Positions 35,031-47,154 of a DNA stretch of 64,000 nt are shown here, in pieces; position 1 is the stretch's first letter; each line of letters begins with the position of its first letter. The position numbers and the translations under genes are program-made. Location: positions 2,795,001 through 2,859,000 of the forward strand of contig NC_092677.1 in the NCBI RefSeq assembly GCF_964355755.1. Direction: 5' to 3'. Below the pieces are notes generated by a model, which saw only the letters and a list, made by a program, of their open reading frames with translations, was not told where the DNA came from and made no database searches. The DNA is from Antedon mediterranea. Taxonomy: Eukaryota; Echinodermata; Crinoidea; Comatulida; Antedonidae.

Positions 35031-35784
35031 GTATAATTGGGACAGAGAGACAGACAGACAAATTGCATTTATGTTAAGAGATATTACAGTACTTGTTAAG
35101 GCTATACATGTTTGAATTTGAACATTGTTTTCAATTTTATTAGGCTGATGTTGGGACTGATCAGCTGTGTTCAGATCTCAGAACAAGGAGCTGAAAATGC
35201 CATGAAAAGTTTAAACAATCTTGCCCTAGAAAAACAGTAAGTACTAAGTCTTTTCTTCAACAGAGTAAGCAATTTAATTCATAATTCTATTCATTTGTAT
35301 AACAGGGTAGTTTTGAGAACAGTTACGTAAACGTTTTTAAGCGAACTGTTGATAGGTGTTGTTAGCTTGTCTTGATTTATTAATCAAAACCTTTATATAG
35401 CATTATTTGTTTGTTCTTCAGATTTCTAGGTCTTGTATGTGTAGAAATGAAAACTAACCTATTACCTGCTTTTGAAGAGATTCTCGTAAGTTGTAAAGAT
35501 TTCTTCTATGCCCAAACATTAAGATATCATTCTGAGAATTCTTTATCAACCAGGCACAGATAGTGCAACTTGCATTGATAATTGGTGTCCATGAGTGTTG
35601 AGAGGAGAAATAATGTTGTCTTGAGAGGTGGTGGACTGGTGTTGTGTGTAATACCCACTGTGTGTAGTGGGGTGAGGTAGTGTTTTCTGATGGTTAAAGG
35701 GTGGTTGTTGGTGGGTGTAAATGTTTGAGAGGGATGGTCATTTAATGGGTCAGAAAAAAGATATTAATTTTACAGTATGTTTTT

Positions 35785-35880
35785 TTTTATTATTTCTTTA
35801 GCTGCACAGTGAGTCAGTTAACAGTACTGTATTCGCATCATTTATTTTATTATTTCTTTAGCTGCACAGTGAGTCAGTTA
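35785..35880 (+). repeat. 60-bp array at the exon 11 acceptor, 2 units (copy 2)
   Basis: Two TTCTTTAG/CTGCAC acceptors 60 nt apart (35802 and 35862). The second opens exon 11. This is the short allele-like form of the 24-unit array in copy 1. Confidence 0.9.
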
Positions 35881-36109
35881 ATAGTAGTGTATTCCCATTG
35901 TGTATCTCAACCATATCCAACATGACACATGATGACCATATTAGGAAACAAATGTCAGCTGACAAGAATTTCTGGCAAGCTATGCTGTCAACTTTGGTAA
36001 GTAAGGATTTAAGATCGCAGCCTTCTGATCAAAGTTCCCAATATTAAAAGATTTTTATTGGTAAATTATCATTATCTTTGAATAAAATAAAATATCCATA
36101 GAACAAGAG

Positions 36110-36240
36110 ATCTTAAATGTGCCCATATATGGACATGATGATGTCATATCACTACCTAATTTAGGCATATCACTACCATATTTGGACACATCACACTTTT
36201 TTGTCAAACTAGTTTGATATTGTAGACAGAGCATTGGCAT
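36110..36240. mobile_element. GTCTACACTATCAAAC-family MITE (copy 2, intron 11)
   Basis: Orthologous in position to 10245-10375, so it predates the duplication. Confidence 0.75.
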
Positions 36241-36775
36241 CTACAATGGACGGTTATGCCAGGCACTTGGCAAAGGCAGAATATGCGTTGAGGCAATCAA
36301 TTTTCACCTTGTTTGTTGAGCCCAAGTAATGAATTTATACAAAAATTGCATTTAAACAGATTGGCAGATGGCTCAAAATAATGGGAAACTCCTGTGCTTA
36401 TCAGGAGGGTTGGGGGATCTGAATTATTTTTTTAATGATTTTGAACTTGATATACATTTTTTTCTTCAGAAAACCCATTGTAGTAAGACAAACAGAGAAG
36501 AAAGTGAGAAAGTGTTGGAACCTCTACTTGGTTTGTGTATGAACTTATCCCTTGAGAAAGTTCATGCTGAGCACCAGCTTACACTACCACTTACTAATTG
36601 TGTTGTACCGTTACTGAGCAGAACAAATCAACAATTGATAATGGTTTGTTTATTTTGCTTTATATATTAACAGTATTACCTTTTAATTGAATGTTCTAAT
36701 TAAAGAAAGTGTAATTCTGGTGTTTCTAATTGCAAGGCAATGTACAATAAATAACTTCTACTGACCGCTCAGGTA

Positions 36776-36977
36776 TTTATTTATTTATTTATTACCATAT
36801 TTACTGAGGGTAACCTATCCAGTTCCTAATAGAACTGATCATTCAGGGCCCTCGATAAAACAAACATACAGTACAACACTTAAAATATTAAATATTCAAA
36901 TGACATAAAATATATTAAAGGCTTAAAAATTTACAATGATTATATAAAATTCATATAAAAGTTAAAATCGTTGACAG

Positions 36978-37014
<37 letters not shown>

Positions 37015-37172
37015 GTACGAACAATATTAACTGGAAATAAATTGTTTAAGTTCACGTTTAAAGGAAATAACATTTTCAGATTGTCGAATGATTTTAGGAA
37101 TCATATTAAAATACATAGGCGCTTTATAACTGAAACATAACTAATCATAACTAATCATATAATCATATAATC
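36776..37172 (-). mobile_element. 5'-truncated LINE 3' end in intron 12 of TTC12 copy 2
   Basis: Copy 1 has the empty site (GCTCAGGTATAACTGG near 10903). On minus it encodes YKAPMYFNMIPKIIRQSENV and SFKRELKQFISS-stop, a LINE ORF2 C-terminus. An (AT)n microsatellite (about 36983-37010) follows, and then a 3' UTR ending in (TAAA)n at 36776-36790. The 3' UTR word GGTTACCCTCAGTAAATATG resembles the tail of the SINE at 57846-58125, suggesting this LINE type may mobilise that SINE. Confidence 0.75.
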
Positions 37173-38575
37173 ATTGTATAACTGGTGATTTACTCTGTGT
37201 TTCGAACATCACCATTATATTAACTTAAATTCCACCTTGAAAACTAGCTTGGTTATTCCTCTCTCAGTAAATATAGTCCCTTTACGCCTATGTGTAGTTT
37301 GACTTCTCATAGAAACCACTTTTTTTTACTAGGACCGTACTTCATAAAATTGTAATACAGTACATATTTTTTCCAGCGTGTATGTGGGTTACTGAGCCGA
37401 GTTCTTGTCTATTCAACTGAAGCAGTTGAGTATTGTGTTCAGCAACATATTGTTGATATCATGTTGAACATACTTAAACAGGTATGTACTTAATTTTAAA
37501 GTCTCAACTATAAACCATCTCCACTTAACGACCTCTCATTCCCAATTTATAGTTCATGTTAGTAATCGTTTATATCTAAAGACACATTCAAATTTATTCG
37601 TGTTCAAAAGTGTTTGAAAATTACTCTTCACTTTTTTTGTAGGGTAAAGATGAAACATGCAAGAAGTACTGCCTGAAATGTCTGACTGTGATAACACAGA
37701 ACAATCAGGAATCAAGAAGACAAATACTATCACAAGATAAAGGTAACGAAATGAGCAACCCTCCAATTTCTTTTCAGATGTTCTCATTTAGAAATTTAAA
37801 GTTTTTCCATCAAATAGTTTTTATGTTCTCCATCTTTTTTTTCTATCACAATCTTTTTTGCGTCATTCTTTTCCTTTTTATTAAAACCATAACGTGAGAA
37901 AAGCATCTCATCTACAAAAGTTTATGTCACTAACACAATATAAAATAGAGAGATTATAATCAAAATTCCCAAGAAAAAGAAGTATTTAATTACAGCTCAG
38001 GCAAAGTGCATTATATTTTTAATAACATTATTTTTTGTTAAAGGTTTAACAAAGTTGGTGTATTATCTAGACAGTGAAGATGACATGATGATAGCGAACG
38101 CTGCGTTATGTATCGGACATTGCGTGCAAGAACCAGGAGCTAGCCACCATGTCAGTACAGATGTAGTCAAGACATTACTGACAAGAACAGACACTACGAA
38201 CACTTCAATTAAACAAAACTGTGCAATCACACTAGCTAAGCTTGCTACTACAAGTCCAGATCATCTTAATATGCTCAAGAAGTTAGGAGGAATAGGTATT
38301 CTGAATAGCTGTATGAAGTATGTAAATTCATGACGTTTTTTTGGGGATTGGTGTTTTTCAAATCTGCATCCATACGGGTCTCGTCAGCCGCACCTTTTGG
38401 GCATCAGTTGTACGCCACACCTCATGTTTCAACTACAGTTTGGGCTGGGCATATCCACATGGTCAAGTAGTTCTATAAACTGCACATTTTTTTAATGCTT
38501 ACAATTGTTTTTTTTTTCTACTTTTTTAAAAAGGTAAACTAGTAAAAAAACGTATTTCAAGATACTTCTACTTAA

Positions 38576-39116
38576 AGATGTATTGTCCCTTGAAACACAA
38601 AAAAATGAAGGTCAAAATATTCTAAATTTAAAGTGGCCATATCAAAGAAATATTAAAGTTATTCACTTTAAGTCGAAAATTTGAGCCAAAAACAACAAGT
38701 TTACGTAATTAACAGGTAAATTAGTTTGATTACATTTCGTCTGGAAAATCGTCACGAGCGAAAGTAAACAAAGATTTCAAACCATGAGTACGCATTATGC
38801 ATGCTAAATTAGGATTGTTTACAACTCGTCATGGTTAAGAAGGTATTTTCACACAGATCATGAGGAAGTTTTATGATTATGCATACAGAGTAGCCAAACA
38901 AGCGCGTTTCATTATGGGATATGTTTTGATTGAAAACTTTGACTGGAAGTCAAAGTTTTTTAACAAAAAAACGTCTGTATTTCAGTTAAATTTTTTTTTT
39001 CCCGAAAAATGTTTGGTGATAGTTAATAACTATTATGATACTTCAAAATGACCCACCTTTTTTCGAAATCTATTATTTTTTATTTTTTTGGAATTAGTCA
39101 AAGGGACAATACATCT
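38576..39116. mobile_element. 541 bp MITE with TTAA target duplication, TTC12 copy 2 3' UTR
   Basis: AGATGTATTGTCCCTTG at the left faces CAAAGGGACAATACATCT at the right. TTAA flanks both ends (38572-38575, 39117-39120), and copy 1 has a single TTAA at 12304-12307. TA duplication with one more base of TIR is equally consistent. It lies between the stop codon and the conserved AATAAA. The small ORF 38860-39051 is not convincing. Confidence 0.85.
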
Positions 39117-39138
39117 TTAACATAGAAAAATATCAGCA

Positions 39139-39144
39139 AATAAA
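39139..39144 (+). terminator. Candidate polyadenylation signal, TTC12 copy 2
   Basis: AATAAA equivalent to 12326-12331, now displaced to 806 nt after the stop by the MITE. Confidence 0.45.
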
Positions 39145-40950
39145 GCTTTTTCGTTGAACAATGAAACCGAAATGAACCATACTTGCGTGGTGTTATACGT
39201 CGTTTGGTGATTTTATCCTTGTTATTACATCAACCACGACAGACAATTTCTATGAGACCTGGGTTTCCTATATTCGCTACGCGATACGCTAAAGTCTGGT
39301 TCCATAAAGGTGGAATGCGTCATTAAAACAATCGGGAATGCGCCATGATTAGTTGTAAACCTATCGACATGGTTCAACTTTGCTGTTAGGAGTGCAACAA
39401 ACTGCAACGGCTAAACAATCGCACACCAAAGTCATATTTTCATAATATAATATAGTGTTACACTTTTAATAAGAATTCCAAAAATACATACATAGTTGTT
39501 TCAAATGGTTATCTATAGGCTAAAGTTAACTTTGCAAATATCTGATATAAAAACCAAATCAATCAATGTAATAAGATATATCATTTTCATTATATAAATT
39601 TACATAATCATTTTAATTGCAAGTTCAAGTTAATTTAAAGCCTGTTTTCTTAATCTATATCACTATAGTATATAATTAATATATAAAAAATAACAATTGA
39701 CATAAACACTGTAAAATTGTATATCCATCAAAATAAAAAAGTGCAGTTTATAATCGAGATGCAGATATATATTTGCATTGTATTGCATAACCATTAGGCC
39801 TACAATTCAATTCACTTTTATTTCAGAACAAAGTCCATATCATGACAAATAAAATAATCTATACCACATGTCGCACATAATAATGCCGTCGGAAAACCGT
39901 CGGTTTTCAACTAGGAGTGAAAAAAAAAAAAAACACATTATTAGGGCCTACATATCCCATGTATCAAAATAACTTTTATTGTGGCTGTCCACACAAGAAA
40001 AACAAAATTCCACACATAAATGTTCACATATATTCCTCACTAGATCCTTCTATTGCACAATTTGTATTTATTTCATTTCTGACGAAATAAATAACTACAA
40101 ACCGAAATTATAGATTACAATTTTACTAAATTTTGTATTTGAAATACATAAATGATATTTCCCAAACCAATTTTGTTCAATTGGCACTGTGCCAAAATGT
40201 TCTGAATCTGCCTCTGTGGTACAATTGCCACTACAGTACAATTGCCACTACAGTACAATTGCCACTACATTTTTTTTCTTTATTAATAGATTGCATATAG
40301 TACAGTGAATAAAGTAAATTAATAAGCACGTTAAATGAGTTCATTTCCAGTAAATATATTGATGAATTTTCTGTGTAAATATGTTTTTTCCTTAAAATAT
40401 ATTTTTTACAACAAAATGTTACTATTTTAATTCATTCAGACCTGAATATTTGTACTTAAATGAAAGATTAAAAAAACTGTTTAAACCCCATTTAAAACTT
40501 TTAAGAATTTTCTATGAAATTTAATGTATTTAATACAAGTAACATTTAATCCTGGGTGAATCTTGACAGCGCCGAAACACACATCTGACAGAAGTAACAT
40601 TCACCTACACTCCACCAGTAAATTAAAAACAAATAAGCACGTTAAATGAGTGTAAATATATTGATGATGAATTTTCTGTGTGCTATGTTCTGATAAATTA
40701 TTATATATTTGTATATGATGTTTATAATTATTCAAACCTGAAAGAATAGTAAAACTGTTAAAACGGACCTGAAATAGATTTTCGATTTTTTTCATTTTAG
40801 AATGCTGTTTTGGGGGCTAGAATGTATATTGTTACAAAATATAAATTCGCCCCATAAAACAATCAGAATTAAGAAATTTGTTATGAAATTTAATACGCTA
40901 TCATCAAATAAATTATTAAAATATCTCAAGAAGTAACATACGGTATGTAT
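39145..40950. other. AT-rich non-coding tail downstream of TTC12 copy 2
   Basis: Counterpart of 12332-14908 with several deletions. ACAATTGCCACTACAGT is present three times at 40220-40270. No gene seen. Confidence 0.5.
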
Positions 40951-40956
40951 AGGATG

Positions 40957-41388
40957 TTATTCTTTGGTGAATCTGTATCCTGCAGCGACACATCTCTCAC
41001 TGAAGTACATCCGATTGGCAGATGACATCGAGCGCATGTAAGAAACTTCCAATCGACGTTGGTATATCTGCAGAGCAGCACCATCACATATCTGACTAGA
41101 GTAGGACGTCATGCACTGGTAGTTTGCGGCCACACTCCTTGCTGTTGCTATCGCCCGACGATTGATATTCATCTGTATGAGCTGCAACCCTGCAACCACG
41201 GTGTAGGATCTGTTTGACAGCATCAGTTGCGCTGTAAACATGGAGACTTGCTGGGTGTTATTGTCGTTGGTGTCACTCAGAACCATCGTACAATATCCTA
41301 TACTGAAACCCGCTCTGTAATCTCGATATTGTACTTTCATCCCATAAAGAAGGGAAGACATTTGGAAAATCGATTGATTAGTGCTCAT
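40957..41388 (-). CDS. Orphan ORF family member D (143 codons), best-preserved copy
   Basis: Starts MSTNQSIFQMSSLLYG and ends AGYRFTKE-stop. A splice-acceptor-like TGTATTTTTCAG lies 5 nt upstream of this ATG on the minus strand, so I prefer this Met to the one six codons earlier. Degenerate internal repeats follow the pattern aromatic-x-AALQIYQRR (near residues 60-80 and 100-120). Sequence is low in charge, rich in Ser, Met and Gln, without a signal peptide or transmembrane segment. Related ORFs lie at 14909-15421, 21924-22348 and 24941-25264. I do not recognise the family; a repeat-derived ORF is possible. Confidence 0.5.
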   Translation of the reverse strand: MSTNQSIFQMSSLLYGMKVQYRDYRAGFSIGYCTMVLSDTNDNNTQQVSMFTAQLMLSNRSYTVVAGLQLIQMNINRRAIATARSVAANYQCMTSYSSQICDGAALQIYQRRLEVSYMRSMSSANRMYFSERCVAAGYRFTKE

Positions 41389-41554
41389 TTTAGCTGAAAA
41401 ATACAAAAGTGTATGGAATGATGAGATATGTCACTTAATACCTTACAGTAACAATAGTTAAGACAGACAAGATGTGCCTTAATAAACTATAATGTAAAAA
41501 AATGTATGCTCCACAAGGAATGATTTTCTTCTATTATTTAAAGATAATAGTTAA

Positions 41555-41830
41555 GCCTAATAATAATATTCGTTTTTTATATGACGCTTATTGCACAATG
41601 CTTCTAAGCGCTTCACATTATTACCCCATCATTTTTTTGGGGATCAAACACGTATGGAAACACACTCCCATAATGTTGTGTCTTGATCAAAACGGGTACC
41701 CGTTTATTCACCTTGGTGGAGAGAGGCAAACGTATGTAAAGTATCTATAGGATACAAGCAATGCAGCGAGAGTTGGCTTCGAACCACGATCTCAGTAGGT
41801 CAACGTCAAACACACTGCACCACCTGCCCT
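41555..41830 (-). mobile_element. tRNA-derived SINE (antisense, copy 2)
   Basis: Counterpart of 15580-15820. Box B GGTTCGAAGCC on minus is better kept here (about 41782). Shared position shows insertion before the duplication. Confidence 0.65.
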
Positions 41831-42094
41831 TATTGTGTATTGTGATTTTTGTATATTTTGTAAGATCATTTTAATTCAGACCTTTTTATTTGAATTGCCC
41901 CGTGTGGGATGAGTAAAACATTTTGAATTGAATTGAATTGTCCCCTTGTCACATAATAGTTATCTACTATTAACTATAAAATAACCTATTCAAAGTCTGC
42001 TTTTATTAATCTTTATTTTTCATTCTTTAAATAATTGAAATGATGATATAATGAATATAGGCCTATATAGTTAAAAAAGAGACAATAAAGGAGG

Positions 42095-43050
42095 GTTACT
42101 GCAACGAAAGACAAAAAGAAAATAATTGAAGACATAGAGTACACCTTTTAAAAATATTTTTTAGATTCTGTAAGTAAATGCGATGTTATTAATTGATTGT
42201 ACGATTTTGAGTTGTATTTTGTGCACACTACCATTTCGAGGGTCTTCCTTGGCTTTTGCGCGTGTGGTTTTCTCTCTGCATGGTCTTAGCTTTAGAAACA
42301 CCCATCAGAAGTAGAGGACGACATTAAAAAAAAATATTATACAAATATGTTTTCGGTATTTAGATTTGTCACGCTGCTGCTTTAGCCAGCTACGTCCCAA
42401 GAAGACTACTCATTCAGAAGCTACTAAGTAAGCAGCAGTTATAGTTCTAGAGGCCGACGTTTTTGATAATTTGTAAACTAGGACGGGTCATGCTAAAATT
42501 ACAAACCCCAAAGCACGTCTGGGAGAAGAAAGTCTACAGTATGAAACAAATTGCTGATAATACAGTATTAATAGATGTAGACAAATCTGTAAAATCTTGT
42601 TCAATAAATAATGACTTTGTTCTTGCTGTCAACTTAGGCAAGTATAATATAATAATTCACTGTCAAATAATCAAAACATTATTTCTGTTTCATATCAAAG
42701 TGAATTCTTGTTGTATTTTACTTCAAATACAAAAGTTATTATAACCCCAAAACCATTGTCTGACAAACAATTTAAGTATTTTTTGCTTTAAATTACATTT
42801 TTTAGGTAAATAATTAGTTAACGTGAATAACTATTATGTGACAATAAAATGACACATTCAAAAACAAATTTGAAATAAAAAATATTTTTCAGGGGGACAA
42901 TATATCTTTAAAACTGTTACGTCAACAAGCGAGCAGCGTTTTTTGTAAGAAATATTTTTTGTTTATTTTGTTTTCGGTTTGTTTACGGTTGTTTTCGGTT
43001 ATTTACGATTGTTTTCTGTTATTTTCGGTTGTTTTCGGTTATCAGACTGA
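42095..43050. mobile_element. Composite MITE cluster (GGTCAGTCT and GGGGACAAT families)
   Basis: The GGTCAGTCT-element interior (42150-42360) is followed by a CACGCTGCTGCT segment (42369-42740) also found at 26725. CAGGGGGACAATATATCTTT follows at 42891, then the GTTTTCGGTT arm ending GACTGACCC near 43052. The ORF 42463-42744 across it is not recognisable. Confidence 0.55.
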
Positions 43051-43859
43051 CCCGAATTCCCATTTTTTAGACTCTACAGCTCACTATGTCGGTCAGTAAA
43101 CACTAACTTGTATATGACCTTATCTTGATATCAGTTTAATCTAGCTAAGTCAATTTTTCACAGTATATTCCTTTGGCCAGGAATCGATGCGGTTATGTTT
43201 TCACGGTGCGCAATAAAAAATTACGCGGTCTACGCACGATTTAACGAAATCCAATTGTAATCATATCTTCACAACCATGAATCACAATTAAATAAAATTT
43301 GGTACTCATAAATTTCAGGGCATAAATCATCATATGGCAATACAATTAACATTAGCATGTAACGCATGCGTACACGCGCTTAAAAATTTTCAAAAATATG
43401 TTTATTGCCATGAGTGCACAGATTTTTAGTTAAATATTATTACGCACTCTTTTTGCCTGATTTCTGTTTTCTTGACTTACTTTTCAACTCGAAATTACGT
43501 TATACGAGCACGTCAAAAGTGACAGGCTACGCACGTGTAAATTAGAAAAATATAAATGTTTTTAAACATGTTCAGCAATTTCGGTCGGTCGGTCGGTAAA
43601 CACTAATAATGAGCACGCGACTGCAGCCATCTATATGGCCTTGTTTATCTGAGATCTTTGTGTTCTGCAGCTGCAAACACACATAGAGGGCGACATCCCA
43701 TGGAAATTTGGAAATCATCGATTGATGAGCTTGTGTCAAGCTAGCCAACAATAATAAGCCAGCCCACTTTTATTTTTTCCAGCCAACAATAACTATGAAA
43801 CGCCGTTTGTGCATTCTTTACATTTTCATTGTTACTTATGGCTTTTATGGTATTAGGAA

Positions 43860-44410
43860 TTAAATATTTGTGAGAAAAACGGCGGATTGTTCCTGGGATT
43901 CACTTAGTGGGATTATACTATGGTACCTCGTTAGTCGTCCAGTATAGGTTAGAGTTGGAGCACTGGTCCCGGGTACTCAGCCCTCATCATTTAAATTTCA
44001 GTATAACTCAATTACGATTGTTAATATATAGTGAAATTTTATATTGTAATTGTGAGAAAACGGCGGATATATATATATTTAAAAAATTGTAATTCAGTTA
44101 CACTCAAATTTTAAAGATGAGTGCTGAGTAAACGGGACCAGTGGTCCCACTCTAAGTTATACTGGACGACTAAGGGGGTACCCTAGTAGCCTATAATCCC
44201 ACCAAGTGACTCCCAGGAACAATCCGCCATTTTCTCACAAATACAGTATCAAATTTCACTATATTTTAAAATATTAATCGTAATTGAGTTACACTAAAAA
44301 ACTTTAAAGATGAGGGCTGAGTAAATGGGATCAGTGGTCCCACTCTAACTTATACTGGACAACTAAGGAGGTACCCTAGTATAATCCCACCTTGTGACTT
44401 TTCAGTCTGG
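43860..44410. repeat. Fold-back element (AACGGCGGATTGTTCCTGGG arms)
   Basis: The left arm 43875-43990 (GGCGGATTGTTCCTGGGATT, TTAGTCGTCCAGTATA, CTGGTCCC) is inverted at 44105-44240 (GGGACCAGTGGTCCCACTCT, TATACTGGACGACTAAGG, CCCAGGAACAATCCGCC). The inverted part is repeated again at 44305-44400. It interrupts the tract continuous at 17140-17180 in copy 1. Confidence 0.7.
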
Positions 44411-44689
44411 CGTGCGCCCTCTAGCCTTCGGCTTGATATCTCGATGGCAGAAACACAGATAGAGGGCGACATCCCATGGATTTTGGAAAGCATCGATTTA
44501 TTGTTGTTGACATTGACAAAGATAGTGTATGTTCTTTCCTAGCTCTCTCTAGATCTCCGCGCCGCCGCTGATCGGGAATTACTAGCCTATATTTTGTATC
44601 ATTATTGACAAGTTGGATCCATTTTTTTGGATTGTAATTCATTTAGAAGGTTATATCTGTTAAACAATTCTTTATTGCCCTCTCTCTAG

Positions 44690-44900
44690 GCCTATATATA
44701 ATTACTACTTTCTATACTATTATTATAGGCCTACTACTAGGCTAGGCCTCTAGGTAGTAGGCCCCTAGCCTAGCTAGTAGGCCTACTACTAGTAGTAGTA
44801 GTATTTTATAGGCCTACTCTACTGGGACTAGGCCTACTCCTATGCCTAGTAGTAGTTGGCCTAGCTGGTTCATCTAAGCTATTCTAGGCCGGGCCTAGAA
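44690..44900. repeat. CTAGGCCTA cluster (copy 2)
   Basis: Counterpart of 17395-17590. Includes a (GTA)n-like ACTAGTAGTAGTAGTAGT run. Confidence 0.5.
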
Positions 44901-44980
44901 ACTAGCATGAGTAGGAGTCAGTGGTTTACTGACCAAGTGCCCAACAAAAATATAATTATGCAATACAAATTAAAAACGAA

Positions 44981-45336
44981 GTGGTTAGGATTCCGGCAGA
45001 ATTAACGCAATTTATTGGTCAATTGAAAATCGCTCATGCATGCACATTTTTATAACATCATGTACACAGTTCAACACCAATTTTTCCGACTGGTTGGATG
45101 GCTTAGTGGTGTGGTACTGCGGCTAGAGGTTTTGCTGGTCATTGTAGGTTCAATTCTCGATCAATTTTTTTTTAAATTTTATTGACCATCGTCTTTATTC
45201 ATCATCATCTTTACCCACCATTGCCTAGAGGGATGGTTTTTTTTAGTTTTAGGTTTTAGTTCTCAATGGAAAGTTTCTGTCGGAATCTGTTACAATGGGC
45301 AGTTGAGTTCCGGTGCCGGAGTCCTAACCACGGCAA
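44981..45336. mobile_element. GTGGTTAGGATTCCGGCA MITE containing a tRNA-like insert
   Basis: GTGGTTAGGATTCCGGCA at 44981 faces TGCCGGAGTCCTAACCACGG at 45314. The core (TTGGTCAATTGAAAATCGCT) matches 25845-25972. The extra interior (about 45088-45160) has box A-like TGGCTTAGTGG and box B-like GGTTCAATTC, so a tRNA-like SINE head lies within. Confidence 0.65.
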
Positions 45337-47150
45337 ATTAAAAATATCAAATACAGTATTAATACTGTATTAAAAAAAAGTTGTCCATTTCAAATTTTGA
45401 TGAGGGATGGACATTGTGAAACCACATGGAGCAAACTCCATAAAAAAACACTCATTGTTTTGGTCCTAAATAATAATTATTTCAGATGAAACAATGCTAT
45501 TTTCAGGAGATGCGGTTGCAAAGGCAAAAAGGTTTGAGATCGAGGCTTATTTATGAGGTAACTCAGGTCAATGGTTAAATTAAACCGCTACACGTTTGTC
45601 TTCCAGACAAATAGACAAATTATATTTAAAAATATGAAATGCAATGTATAAAGAAATGTACAGGAATAGAGCTGCTATGACCTCATAAATTGTACTTATA
45701 CAAATTTCAAGTCTCAGCCTAAATGAAAAATTTTTTTTGCTTTAAATTACAATTTTCTCAAGTAAATAATTTTGTTGTTGGATCCAATTTGTTGTCAAAG
45801 TGAATAACTTTTATGTGCAATTGAAATGGCCTATTCAACTTAAAAATAATGTTTTCAGGGGGACTATACATCTTTAATGAAAAATACTTCACTGTTAAAT
45901 GAAATTGATATCAAATTTGTTCTAATAATGAACGATTAAAACTCTTTTTTTTTTATATGTATATAGCCCTGACGGGTAAGTAGTTTCAAGTGAAAATTAA
46001 TCACATAAGGATAATATAAAAAACTAAAAAAATGAAATTGTTACCTTGATGGGTTGTTTATGCTGGAATGACGAGTTATAATGAAGTTGTAGGGTTGGCG
46101 TTGAAAAAAAAAAAACCTACTTGTGAGACTGCGGTTTGATTTAGTTTGTTGGCGGAAGTTATGAGATGAGGGCGCCACATATTTATTTTGTTGAAAAACG
46201 AAATGAAGCAAGAGATGGTGGAAATGTAGGGCGGCGAAGCCGAAATGGTAGGGAAAGGAGGTACTCGGAAATGAAGCCACGGTAGGAAAAGAGGTTTGCA
46301 AGGCAACGGTGTCGGTCTCGTCGGATTATAGAGCAATATATTACATTTGTTGACAACTTAATGAGTATCTACATTATGATATATTGTTATGTAATCTATA
46401 AATAGTTGGTTTGATATTTAAATGAACTACAGATATTAAAAAACCGTAAAAGAAAGTGGTTTCTAAATTTCGTTTGCAGCGGCTTCCTTACAAATTGATG
46501 ACGCCCTCAACTACAACTTAGGTACATTTAAGCACTGACATCGAATGCAAGTACTGTACTGTCCTATGCGATGGGAATTCAATAGGATGAGAAAACATCC
46601 TTTATTGGCATATTATCAAAAAAAATGATTACGATTTAAAGTATAGAAATAATTTATGTCAAATAAATTTAAACAATAATTAAAGAGCAAATTATTTAAC
46701 ACTATATTTGATATATTATTTATTCATCATTCAAATTTTTCATAAATAATAACAATGTATTTATTATTCTACTCTGGCCTCTATATAGGTCTATTTTTAG
46801 TAAACTGTACATACATAATGGGTTCAATTTCATTTAAAAAAACTTTTTTCTCATTATTTATCTTCTATTTAAAGTTTTATACCCATTTAATATAAAATAA
46901 TTTTTACGTACCTTGAATATAGGCCTACTAAATTTACTATTGAACTGCTTCTTTTTTTTCTTTCTGCTGGTTTGAGTTTTCAGTTGGTTATTTTTTGTTT
47001 TTTAATACCTAATATATTAACTGGTTACATTTACTCCTAGGTGCAGTTTTTCTCATGGTTTATTTATATTCCCCATCATTTTGTTCGGTTTCTTCTAATG
47101 TTTTATACTTTTTATATGGTGAATCTGTGCCAACTACCGATGTTTTAATG
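45337..47150. other. Non-coding tail of duplication copy 2 and beyond
   Basis: 45337-46440 is partly private. 46440-46975 matches 20460-21030 (TTACAAATTGATGACGCCCT, GAATTCAATAGGATGAGAAA). The two overlapping 86-codon minus ORFs at 46041-46336 are Pro/Ser/Phe-rich, lack a domain, and match a similarly purine-rich tract at 20170-20390. No gene is claimed. Confidence 0.45.
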
Positions 47151-47154
47151 TTAT

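Larger units (their letters stand above)
29410..38333 (+). pseudogene. TTC12: TTC12 orthologue, copy 2 (15 exons; exon 2 interrupted by a transposon)
   Basis: Exons: 29410-29482, 29853-29885 continued at 30720-30829, 30934-30967, 31068-31267, 31594-31786, 31998-32186, 32407-32571, 32888-33059, 35144-35236, 35422-35485, 35862-35996, 36470-36643, 37377-37481, 37643-37742, 38044-38333. Lengths and phases equal those of copy 1 (709 codons when the insertion is ignored). Here exon 5 is intact and encodes the second TPR (YNDAIKDCDTALVIDDKNTK), while exon 2 is split after GAA GAT G, giving GGG ATA TGA, a stop three codons on. Replacement differences from copy 1 seen by eye include Q/K in exon 4, S/N in exon 5, K/Q in exon 6, V/M in exon 7, D/N and L/F in exon 8, R/C in exon 10, T/S in exon 11 and V/M in exon 13. 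The start is ATGATG as in vertebrate TTC12 (MM). Confidence 0.9.
29366..46975. repeat. Segmental duplication, copy 2
   Basis: Direct duplicate of 520-21030. It differs by private insertions at 29886-30710 (exon 2), 34853-35030, 36776-37172 (LINE end) and 38576-39116, and by array lengths. Sequence upstream of 29366 does not match that upstream of 520. Confidence 0.88.
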
